Position numbers and translations under genes: made by a program. A stretch of DNA of 32,054 bases, taken from assembly GCF_030163795.1 (NCBI RefSeq), contig NZ_JASJOF010000018.1:1-32054 (forward strand), written 5' to 3'. Origin of the DNA: Roseicyclus marinus (GTDB taxonomy: Bacteria > Pseudomonadota > Alphaproteobacteria > Rhodobacterales > Rhodobacteraceae). The notes under the pieces are model-generated. The model was given only the letters and a program-made list of their open reading frames with translations, was not told the origin of the DNA and did no database searches. How positions within the stretch are numbered: the first letter of the stretch is position 1; each line of letters opens with the position of its first letter. This document shows positions 16,517 to 22,701 of this stretch, piece after piece.

Positions 16517-17650
16517 TCACGCGATGCGCCCGCGCCAAAGCCAGACCTTGGTGCCGGAATGATCGACAGGCCCCAGCGCCTCCAGCCCCAGCCCGGTCGC
16601 CTGCGCCAGCCCCTTGTCGCTGGTGATGATCCCGACCTGCCAGCCGGAAAACCGCGCCTTCAGCGTCGCGCCGAGCGCGCCATAGACTGCGAAAAGCAAT
16701 TTGCGTTCCCCGATCCGCGCCCCGTACGGCGGGTTTGTCAGGACGATGCCTGGCTCCACCCCCTCGGGCGGCACAAGGTCGCTGACCGTCTGCCGGGTGA
16801 AGAGGCAGATCTCCGACAGCCCCGCCCGCTCGGCATTGCCACGCGCCCCCCGGATCGCGCCGTCATCCCGGTCGAAGCCGAAAAACCGCGCGCCCCCTTC
16901 ATCTTCCTCCAAATACGGCGGGGAGCGCGAGGGGCAGGGCCCCTCGCTCCCGCCGCCGACCAGATGGGCAAAGGCGAAATCGCGCGACCGGCCCGGCACA
17001 AGGTCCAAGGCGATCTCGGCGGCTTCCATCGGGATCGTGCCGGATCCGCACATCGGATCGACGACCGCCTGCGTCCCGTCGAACCCCATCTGCCAGAGAA
17101 ATCCCGCTGCCATGGTTTCTCGCAGCGGGGCCTTGCCGACGAAGCTCTTGTGGCCGCGCCGGTGCAACGGCTCGCCCGTGGTGTCGAGCGAGATTGTGCA
17201 CAGATCATCCTCGATCCGCGCTTTCAGCGTGATCGCGGCATCGCCCGACACCGGGATGCCGGCGGCCGCGATGGCACCTGCGATGCGCTGGGCCGCAGCC
17301 TTGTGGTGGTAGATCCGCGAGGCGCGGCAGACGGCCTCGACCCGCACGGGTTGATCGGGGCTGAGCCAGTCCGCCCATGGCAGTTTGCGCGCGCGCTTGT
17401 CGAGTTGGGCCAGATGCAGCGCGCGAAAGGCTGCGACACGCCACAGGACGCGCACGGCGCAGCGCAGGACAAGGTTGGCGCGGATCGCCTCGGGGAGGCC
17501 TCCCGCCACCTCGACCCCGCCGGGCAGGACCGTCACGCCGGAAAAACCCTTCGCCGTCGCTTCGGCGGCCAGCGGCGCTTCCAGCCCCGGCACAGCCACA
17601 AGAAACAAACCGCCCGGCGCCGTCACCGGGCCGGGCGCATCATCGGCCAT
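16517..17650 (-). CDS. THUMP-domain class I SAM-dependent RNA methyltransferase (RlmL/YcbY N-half-like)
   Basis: Predicted N2-guanine RNA methyltransferase of 377 residues; the family includes the RlmL half acting on 23S rRNA. An N-terminal THUMP region spans roughly 60-160. The Rossmann catalytic domain has VVDPMCGSGTIPMEAAEIA (motif I, 197-215) and VLTNPPYGARIGE (motif IV, NPPYG at 306-310). Residues 234-253, rich in Gly, Pro, Ser and Glu, lie between the first two strands and are encoded by a dispersed palindromic repeat (see 16893-16951), apparently read in frame; the flanking motifs are intact, so the enzyme is probably functional. It ends with KVWLWRGRIA. It lies 12 bases downstream of the efp stop in the same direction, so the two are probably co-transcribed. 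The exact RNA target cannot be deduced. Confidence 0.85.
   Translation of the reverse strand: MADDAPGPVTAPGGLFLVAVPGLEAPLAAEATAKGFSGVTVLPGGVEVAGGLPEAIRANLVLRCAVRVLWRVAAFRALHLAQLDKRARKLPWADWLSPDQPVRVEAVCRASRIYHHKAAAQRIAGAIAAAGIPVSGDAAITLKARIEDDLCTISLDTTGEPLHRRGHKSFVGKAPLRETMAAGFLWQMGFDGTQAVVDPMCGSGTIPMEAAEIALDLVPGRSRDFAFAHLVGGGSEGPCPSRSPPYLEEDEGGARFFGFDRDDGAIRGARGNAERAGLSEICLFTRQTVSDLVPPEGVEPGIVLTNPPYGARIGERKLLFAVYGALGATLKARFSGWQVGIITSDKGLAQATGLGLEALGPVDHSGTKVWLWRGRIA
16893..16951 (-). repeat. dispersed palindromic element inside a coding region
   Basis: On the plus strand the arms CGAGGGGC (16928-16935) and GCCCCTCG (16939-16946) pair around AGG. The pairing is continued by GGGAG (16921-16925) with CTCCC (16947-16951) after a two-base bulge. 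On the minus strand this hairpin is followed by GCCGTATTTGGAGG and AAGATGAAGGGGG. The last 12 bases, AAGATGAAGGGG, recur exactly at 27467-27478 behind a similar CTCC/GGG-rich segment. The combination of palindrome, a run like GTATTT and AAGATGAAG is a pattern I associate with intergenic repeats of Rhodobacterales. Here it encodes residues 234-253 of the methyltransferase. Confidence 0.6.
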
Positions 17651-17662
17651 CGCGGACAGCCC

Positions 17663-18229
17663 TCAATCCTTGGCGCGTTCGACGTAGGTGGCATCCTCGG
17701 TGTTCACCACCACGCGGGTGCCGACGCCGATATGGGGCGGAACCATCACGCGCACGCCATTGTCCGCGGTCGCGGGCTTGTAGGAGGAAGAGGCCGTCTG
17801 CCCCTTCACGACCGGTTCGGTCTCCATGATCTCGACCGTCACCTTTTGCGGCAGCTCGATCGCGATGGCGATCCCATTGTGGACCGAAAGGTAGACCGAC
17901 ATGCCGTCTTGCAGCCAGACCTTGCCGTCGCCCACGACATCCTCGGTCACGGTGATCTGTTCGTAGCTGGTGGGCTCCATGAAATGGTAGCCTTCGCCAT
18001 CGGCATAGAGGAAGGTATAGCTGCTTTCCTCGACATGGGCGCGCATCACGCCTTCGGTGGTTTTCCAGCGTTCGCTGACCTTGGTGCCATTGTCGATGCG
18101 CCGCATGTCCACCTGCGTCACGGGGGTGCCCTTGCCGGGGTGGAAATTTTCGGCCTTGAGGATGACGTAGAGAACGCCGTCGATATCGACGACATTGCCC
18201 TTGCGCAGCTGGGACGCGATGACCTTCAT
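17663..18229 (-). CDS. efp: elongation factor P
   Basis: EF-P binds stalled ribosomes between the P and E sites and promotes peptide-bond formation at consecutive prolines. It is 188 residues with the usual three beta-barrel domains. The tip loop HPGKGTPV has Lys33, the position beta-lysylated by EpmA in the E. coli-type pathway; the PGKG form fits that modification rather than rhamnosylation (arginine). The C-terminal domain ([27 protein letters not shown]) is complete. GGAGG precedes the ATG by 6 bases. It is transcribed divergently from epmA, 90 bases away, which directly links the factor and its modifying enzyme. Confidence 0.97.
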   Translation of the reverse strand: MKVIASQLRKGNVVDIDGVLYVILKAENFHPGKGTPVTQVDMRRIDNGTKVSERWKTTEGVMRAHVEESSYTFLYADGEGYHFMEPTSYEQITVTEDVVGDGKVWLQDGMSVYLSVHNGIAIAIELPQKVTVEIMETEPVVKGQTASSSYKPATADNGVRVMVPPHIGVGTRVVVNTEDATYVERAKD

Positions 18230-18319
18230 GACAAGCCTCCAGAACTTGATGTCGCTTGAGGGCCTGCCGCCCCCGCGTTAGAGGCAGCCGTTACCGCATC
18301 CGCCGCGAAAGGGCCAGCC

Positions 18320-19339
18320 ATGACATGGTGGCATCGTGACACCCACGCCGACCGCCGCCCCGCGCTGATGGCGCGCGGCCGGATCCTAACCGCGATCCGG
18401 CGCTGGTTCGAGGATCAGGGCTTCGTCGAGGTGGACCCCGCCTATCTGGTGGTCTCGCCCGGCAACGAGACGCATCTGCACGCGTTCGAAACCGTGGCGA
18501 TGGACGACAGCCTGACGCCGCGCACCCGATACCTGCACACCTCGCCCGAATTCGCGATGAAAAAGCTGTTGGCTGCGGGGGAAGACAAGATCTTCACCCT
18601 GTCGCGCGTCTGGCGCAACCGCGAGGGCGGACCGCGCCATGCGGTCGAATTCACCATGTTGGAATGGTATCGCGCAGGCGAAAGCTACGAGGTGCTGATG
18701 GCTGATTGTGCAGCGCTGATGCGGGCGGCGGCGCAGGCCTCGGGCGTTGGCACCCTGCGTCACCGCGATACGGTCTGCGACCCCTTTGCCGGCCCGCGCC
18801 GGACCACGCTTCAGGCCGAGGCGATGCACCATGGCGTCGATCTGCTTGCCACGCTGGACGGGCCCGCGCCCGATGCCGCAGCACTCGGCGTACAACTGGC
18901 GGCCATCGGTATCGCGCCCGGCGCGGGCGACAGCTGGTCGGATCTATTCTCGCGCCTGCTGACCGCGCGGATCGAGCCGGGGCTGGGTCCCGGCCCCGTG
19001 ATCCTCGACGCCTATCCGGCGCCCGAGGCGGCGCTGGCGCGGCGGTCGGCGCAGGACCCGCGCACGGCGGAACGGTTCGAGCTGTTCGCCTGCGGGGTGG
19101 AGCTGGCCAATGCCTTCGGGGAGCTGACGGACCCGGCGGAGCAGCGGGCGCGGTTCGAGGCGGACATGGACCTGAAGGAGGCGATCTACGGCACGCGCTA
19201 CCCGTTGGACGAGGAGCTGCTGGCGGCGCTGGCCGGGATGCCGCCTGCGGCGGGCTGCGCGCTGGGGTTCGACCGGCTGGTGATGCTGGCCACCCATGCG
19301 CCCCGGCTGTCGGACGTGCAATGGACGCCGCCCGCCTGA
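18320..19339 (+). CDS. epmA: EF-P--(R)-beta-lysine ligase EpmA (PoxA/GenX)
   Basis: Class II aminoacyl-tRNA-synthetase paralogue of 339 residues that attaches (R)-beta-lysine to the tip lysine of EF-P. It has only the catalytic core and lacks the N-terminal OB-fold anticodon-binding domain of LysRS, which separates it from lysS. Motif 2 is FTLSRVWRNREGGPRHAVEFTMLEWYRAG, and motif 3 is GCALGFDRLVMLATHAP. The LHTSPEFAMKKLL block and the FELFACGVELANAFGEL block are intact. It is divergent from efp, its substrate. EpmB, the lysine 2,3-aminomutase that makes beta-lysine, is not next to it in this window; the sequence downstream is a GC-skewed, foreign-looking junction. Confidence 0.94.
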   Translation: MTWWHRDTHADRRPALMARGRILTAIRRWFEDQGFVEVDPAYLVVSPGNETHLHAFETVAMDDSLTPRTRYLHTSPEFAMKKLLAAGEDKIFTLSRVWRNREGGPRHAVEFTMLEWYRAGESYEVLMADCAALMRAAAQASGVGTLRHRDTVCDPFAGPRRTTLQAEAMHHGVDLLATLDGPAPDAAALGVQLAAIGIAPGAGDSWSDLFSRLLTARIEPGLGPGPVILDAYPAPEAALARRSAQDPRTAERFELFACGVELANAFGELTDPAEQRARFEADMDLKEAIYGTRYPLDEELLAALAGMPPAAGCALGFDRLVMLATHAPRLSDVQWTPPA

Positions 19340-19365
19340 CCGGGCGCGGGTCGGGACGCGCCCGG
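19340..19365 (+). terminator. GC-rich hairpin after epmA, possible terminator
   Basis: CCGGGCGCG (19340-19348) pairs perfectly with CGCGCCCGG (19357-19365) around an 8-base loop, starting on the base after the epmA stop. There is no T-run after it, so termination would need Rho or the stem may only protect the 3' end. Confidence 0.4.
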
Positions 19366-19377
19366 CCCGAGGGGGGT

Positions 19378-19391
19378 GTGCAAGCTTGCAC
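19378..19391. repeat. perfect 14-bp palindrome
   Basis: GTGCAAGCTTGCAC is a perfect dyad, located 39 bases after epmA and at the edge where base composition starts to change. It could be a protein-binding site; nothing else in the window matches it. Confidence 0.45.
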
Positions 19392-19482
19392 GGAGGGGTC
19401 AAGGCGTTGGGATTGTTGGAGAAAGGGGATTTTGTTAGGGTTTTGGTAAGGGGGTGATGGGGGGGGATCGGCGGGTGTTGGG
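19392..19482 (+). other. G-rich tract at the epmA/island junction
   Basis: The plus strand holds G-runs at 19425-19428, 19438-19440, 19450-19454, 19459-19466, 19473-19475 and 19480-19482, with few C residues between them and loops of 4-9 bases. This satisfies a relaxed G-quadruplex pattern. I see no gene here. Confidence 0.5.
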
Positions 19483-19538
19483 TGTGGTGCGGTTTGAGCG
19501 ACGGGTTACGGTCCAAAGCGGCCATCCGCTACCTGGGT

Positions 19539-20399
19539 CTATGCCGCGGCGCTGCTTCTCTGAAGCGCAGCTATTTCTTCCCAAAGATGTCGAATGACGT
19601 CGGCTTCGTTGCGCAGATGATCCATCTTACCAACGCAAGAAACGATTTCTCCGGCTGCTCGCGTGTCAAGTAACAAGTAACCATTTTGCTCGGCGCTCTT
19701 TCTGGCGCCACTCTGATATCCGCTATGTGCGACGAAACAGCCTATTAATGGCGCGGGGCTGTTTCTAAACCATGAGGGTAACACATTAATAAGCTCCTCT
19801 TTATTGTTACGAATGGAGTTCATCACGTCATTGAAAGCTTGAACCTTATCCCTCGTTACTGGTTGGCTATAGTATTTGCTTTGCCCAACAATGCGGACGC
19901 CCCTTCCCTTTGACAAAAACATACCAGACCGTGAAAATGCTGGGGCGATTGCCAAGAAGTCTATTCCGAATTCGTTGCCTTTTGGTGTTACATGAATTCG
20001 TGATGCCCCAAGTTTCCGCATTAGTAATCCGCCTAAATACTCGTAATGGCGATCATCCTTTAGGCCATCAATCCAATCAATGGCAGCAGCCCGCCGTTCC
20101 ATTTTGGCTCTTTGTCTTCGATCTGTGTGTGAGAGGATGTTCCAACGGAGCTTAAGTAAAGTATTATCAGTATACTCAAAGGTCGGCATTCCGCCCTGAT
20201 CTGAATGTTGAAGGTCGCTTTCTTTCAGCGCAGAATACAGAGTCTTCTTGAACCTAGATATGTATTCTTCGTCGGAGAGGGTCACGCGACCGTTGAGCTT
20301 CTTAAGTGCTCGAAGACATAGGGCGTCGATTGCAATTTCGCCTTCCGTCGGCGGCAGGCGGAACACCGCATTAACTATTGCCCCCTTCATCGAGCTCAT
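19539..20399 (-). CDS. Mrr-type PD-(D/E)XK restriction endonuclease-like protein
   Basis: Protein of 286 residues with clearly lower GC than its surroundings. Residues 116-245 match the Mrr catalytic fold: RHYEYLGGLLMRKLGA (Glu120 on the first helix), GNEFGIDFLAIAP (Asp147), VRIVGQSKYYSQPVTRDKVQAF (Gln173-x-Lys175, the D...QxK nuclease signature) and CFVAHSGYQSGARKSAEQNGYLLLD, the usual C-terminal half. The first 100 residues are basic and helical, possibly a winged-helix DNA-recognition domain as in Mrr. Mrr-like enzymes cut modified or foreign DNA. The ATG overlaps the TAA of the upstream ParB-fold gene by one base (TAATG), so the two are translationally coupled and probably form one system. 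The 3' end, including the SSAAA tail, runs into GC-rich host-like sequence, so the natural C-terminus may have been altered at the junction. Confidence 0.75.
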   Translation of the reverse strand: MSSMKGAIVNAVFRLPPTEGEIAIDALCLRALKKLNGRVTLSDEEYISRFKKTLYSALKESDLQHSDQGGMPTFEYTDNTLLKLRWNILSHTDRRQRAKMERRAAAIDWIDGLKDDRHYEYLGGLLMRKLGASRIHVTPKGNEFGIDFLAIAPAFSRSGMFLSKGRGVRIVGQSKYYSQPVTRDKVQAFNDVMNSIRNNKEELINVLPSWFRNSPAPLIGCFVAHSGYQSGARKSAEQNGYLLLDTRAAGEIVSCVGKMDHLRNEADVIRHLWEEIAALQRSSAAA

Positions 20400-21565
20400 T
20401 ATTTGAGAAAACCGCGAATTTTTTCCTCGGTCTGTCGCAATGATTCTAGAATATCATTTAGTCTTTTTTTATTAGCGTCATCGCTCAAGACAGAAAGGGG
20501 CGTATTCTGCAACTGCTTGTCCGCCTCGTGCAGGACACTGAAGAATTTCTCAACGGCATTCTTATCCTCGTCACGATCGTGCTCTAACTCATCAAGTAGC
20601 GCTCTATTGTAGGATTTATCGATATCAGTCCCGCTGCGGAACTCCATCCAGTTCTTTGATGATTTTTGAATGAGATAGGTGATGCTGCGTAGATCGTCCC
20701 GCTTAGATATTCTTCTGCGGCTCCACGCTTCGCTAACTTCTGCTTTGGATGGTTCGCGATCAACGCCATCACCGTCTTCTGCAAGTTCGACCGGATAGAA
20801 CCAAGATACAAACTCATTTAGGTTTGCTGCATCTAGAAACTTCTTATCATCTTCACTCCAGCGCAACCACTCTTTCAAGGCTATGCTGCTTCTGCCGAAA
20901 AGTTCTTGGAAGAAGGGGTAGATTTTCTCATCTATATAGCGTCCGAATTCAGTTTCGTCTTTGGCCTGCTGAAAAGCATAGTATCCGCGAACCCATTGTG
21001 CTGCGCCAAAAGCCGACAGGCCGAATCCTTTACCAACTTCAGTGAAGGTAAGGTCACGACTTTCCATTTGCTCAACAATTAGCTTAGCTTTGTTGAATGC
21101 AGGCCACTCAGATATACCTGAGATGTGTCGCAGGCCTTGGAATATCCAAGATGCATCACTAGCCTCGTTTGCGCCCTCATATAGTAGGCAAGGTATCAAC
21201 TTAAAACTATCGAGTATCGCAGAAGGAAGTTGATCGCCGGTATCAGAGAAGCCATTTATGGATTTTGCTGCACATATTCTTCTGTTTCCCTCGAGGACAA
21301 TAAACTGACTATCTGAAATCTGCCTAACGACAACTCGGTCAATGGGTAGATAGCCATTGTATTCCATAATCGACTTGAGCTTATCAACCTCATGATCGGA
21401 AAATAACCTTTCTGACGTTGTTTTCTGAATGTCCTCTCGTATGGCATCATGGTCTGGAATATATACCCATTCACTTCCGACAAATCGCGGATTATTTGGG
21501 TCGAGGAATAGATCACTGAGCGGAACTTCAATAGATCTCAGATCGACTGCAAGTGGTCCGCGCAT
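20399..21565 (-). CDS. ParB/sulfiredoxin-fold domain protein of a two-gene island
   Basis: Protein of 388 residues, AT-richer than the host genes. The N-terminal ~130 residues look like a ParB N-terminal (ParB/Srx) domain: VPLSDLFLDPNNPRF, then IMEYNGYLPIDRVVVRQ and FIVLEGNRRICAAKSI, where GNRR (93-96) occupies the place of the nucleotide-binding GxRR box of ParB. Residues ~145-200 (FQGLRHISGISEWPAFNKAKLIVEQ ... EVGKGFGLSAFGAAQWVRGY) resemble the following helix-turn-helix domain. The C-terminal ~150 residues are charged and helical with no match I recognise. There is no ParA and no plasmid or partition context, so partitioning is unlikely. GAGGA lies 6 bases before the ATG. The role is unknown; coupling to a nuclease suggests a nucleotide- or DNA-sensing partner. 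Confidence 0.75.
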   Translation of the reverse strand: MRGPLAVDLRSIEVPLSDLFLDPNNPRFVGSEWVYIPDHDAIREDIQKTTSERLFSDHEVDKLKSIMEYNGYLPIDRVVVRQISDSQFIVLEGNRRICAAKSINGFSDTGDQLPSAILDSFKLIPCLLYEGANEASDASWIFQGLRHISGISEWPAFNKAKLIVEQMESRDLTFTEVGKGFGLSAFGAAQWVRGYYAFQQAKDETEFGRYIDEKIYPFFQELFGRSSIALKEWLRWSEDDKKFLDAANLNEFVSWFYPVELAEDGDGVDREPSKAEVSEAWSRRRISKRDDLRSITYLIQKSSKNWMEFRSGTDIDKSYNRALLDELEHDRDEDKNAVEKFFSVLHEADKQLQNTPLSVLSDDANKKRLNDILESLRQTEEKIRGFLK

Positions 21566-21595
21566 CTAAGTTCCTCACACAGAATGCTTTGCTGA

Positions 21596-21624
21596 ATTGA
21601 TCAAGACAAGAGTGATGATGTCAA
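21596..21624 (-). promoter_or_regulatory. candidate promoter of the ParB/Mrr operon
   Basis: On the minus strand a consensus TTGACA (21624-21619) is followed after 17 bases by ATCAAT (21601-21596), about 30 bases upstream of the ATG at 21565. It sits in AT-rich sequence that entered with the island. Confidence 0.45.
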
Positions 21625-21793
21625 GTGGCTGTTGCGAAAAGTATCTTCATGTTCGCGCAGCGAATCCAGACCTCTCGTATGGCGCGTTCGCGCCTCGAGG
21701 ACATGATGGACGCATGCTCTACATGAACGACTGCTCTGCCCGCCGCCGAGTTTCTCGCGCGGCAAAGCCAGCATGCCGCTTTCGGCCGCCCCC
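21625..21793. other. right junction of the island, no gene seen
   Basis: The sequence passes from AT-rich to GC-rich between about 21650 and 21770. Short open frames are present but none resembles a protein. I found no tRNA, no integrase and no convincing direct repeat matching the left end near 19500-19570. Confidence 0.4.
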
Positions 21794-22618
21794 TCACCTC
21801 CCCCCCAACCAAGCCTCCACGTAATCCATCACATCCTCCATCAGCGGGCCGCTGGCGTCCCGCCCGGTGAAGCGCAGGAGCCAGCCGTCCTTGTGCCGCT
21901 CGCGCCTTATGGTGAGGGACATCGCGGTGCGGAGGTAGTGCCTCGGGCGGTCCTTGCGGTAGGGGGGCGGGCCGTGGCGGGCCTCCTCCTCCATCTCGTC
22001 GAGGATGGCGGCGAGCAGGCTCCATTGCGTCGCGGGGGAGCGGTCGGAGGATTCGGCCAGCGCCACGTCCATCACCGGGCCCAGGCCGGCGCGCAGGCCC
22101 GCGGCAAGGCGGGTGAGTTTTTGCTGCGAGAGGGACAGCGGCTCGGTCAGGGTGGGGCCGAAATGCTGGACGACCTCGACCACGGCGCGCAGGCGCGCGC
22201 GGCGGAAGCGGTCGTAGGTGGGGTAGAGCGCCGGGAGCGCGTCGTCGAGCGTGGCGAAATGGCCGTGCTCGAGGGCGGTGAGCAGGATGCTGGCCCGTTC
22301 CCAGGGCGTGATCTCGGCGCGGATCTCGTTTTCCTCGATCATGGCGGCCAGCGCCGCGGGGATGTCGGCGGGCTGGCGGATGAAGGCGGGAATGGTGGGA
22401 AGGTTCAGCTCGCGGTGCGCGATGAGCCGCCGGTAGCCGGAGATGAGGCCATAGGGGAGGGGGCCGGTGGCGGGGAAAACCTCGATCGGCATGCGCAGCC
22501 CGTGGGCGGCGATGGAGAGGGTGAGGTCGGAGAGCGCGATAGGGTCGAGGTCGAGCCGGTCGCGGGGGAGGGCGGTGGCGTCGATCTGGTCGAGGGGGAT
22601 GTGTTGGATGGGGTCCAT
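21794..22618 (-). CDS. chromosomal orphan ParB-like protein
   Basis: Protein of 274 residues with normal host GC. The N-terminal ~90 residues form a ParB N-terminal domain: IQHIPLDQIDATALPRDR, LTLSIAAHGLRMPIEVFPA and YGLISGYRRLIAHRELNLPTIPAFIR (SGYRR is the nucleotide-binding box). Then IEENEIRAEITPWERASIL leads into the helical central domain. The C-terminal part (about 180-274) has a beta-rich RTAMSLTIRRERHKDGWLLRFTGRDASG segment. No ParA neighbour exists, so it is not the main partition protein. It is probably a regulator or nucleoid-associated factor of this order. A 12-base inverted repeat directly abuts its start codon, suggesting self-regulation. It follows the lytic transglycosylase after 83 bases in the same direction. 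Confidence 0.8.
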   Translation of the reverse strand: MDPIQHIPLDQIDATALPRDRLDLDPIALSDLTLSIAAHGLRMPIEVFPATGPLPYGLISGYRRLIAHRELNLPTIPAFIRQPADIPAALAAMIEENEIRAEITPWERASILLTALEHGHFATLDDALPALYPTYDRFRRARLRAVVEVVQHFGPTLTEPLSLSQQKLTRLAAGLRAGLGPVMDVALAESSDRSPATQWSLLAAILDEMEEEARHGPPPYRKDRPRHYLRTAMSLTIRRERHKDGWLLRFTGRDASGPLMEDVMDYVEAWLGGR

Positions 22619-22619
22619 G

Positions 22620-22654
22620 GGCCTGTCCTGCGGTTGGGGAATGCAGGATAGGCC
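22620..22654 (-). promoter_or_regulatory. 12-bp inverted repeat before the ParB-like start codon
   Basis: GGCCTGTCCTGC (22620-22631) and GCAGGATAGGCC (22643-22654) are arms that match at 11 of 12 positions around an 11-base loop. The repeat ends one base from the start codon (ATG, 22618). It covers the place of the ribosome binding site, so it is either an operator or a translation-controlling hairpin. Confidence 0.5.
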
Positions 22655-22701
22655 GGGGGCGGGTGTGTTGCGGGGATCGCGGAGGCGGCGCGCGGTCCTG
22701 G

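Noticed and set aside
16508-18259. 583-codon open frame on the plus strand
   Set aside because: It covers the methyltransferase and efp on the other strand; both of those have full family motifs.
19482-19673. Short plus-strand open frame at the island edge
   Set aside because: It overlaps the 3' end of the nuclease gene on the other strand and shows no start signal; it resembles degenerate intergenic sequence.
20399-22618. Plasmid partition or replication module (two ParB-domain genes)
   Set aside because: No ParA, RepA/RepC or parS-like repeat cluster is present, the two proteins differ strongly in composition and sequence, and the surroundings are core chromosome.
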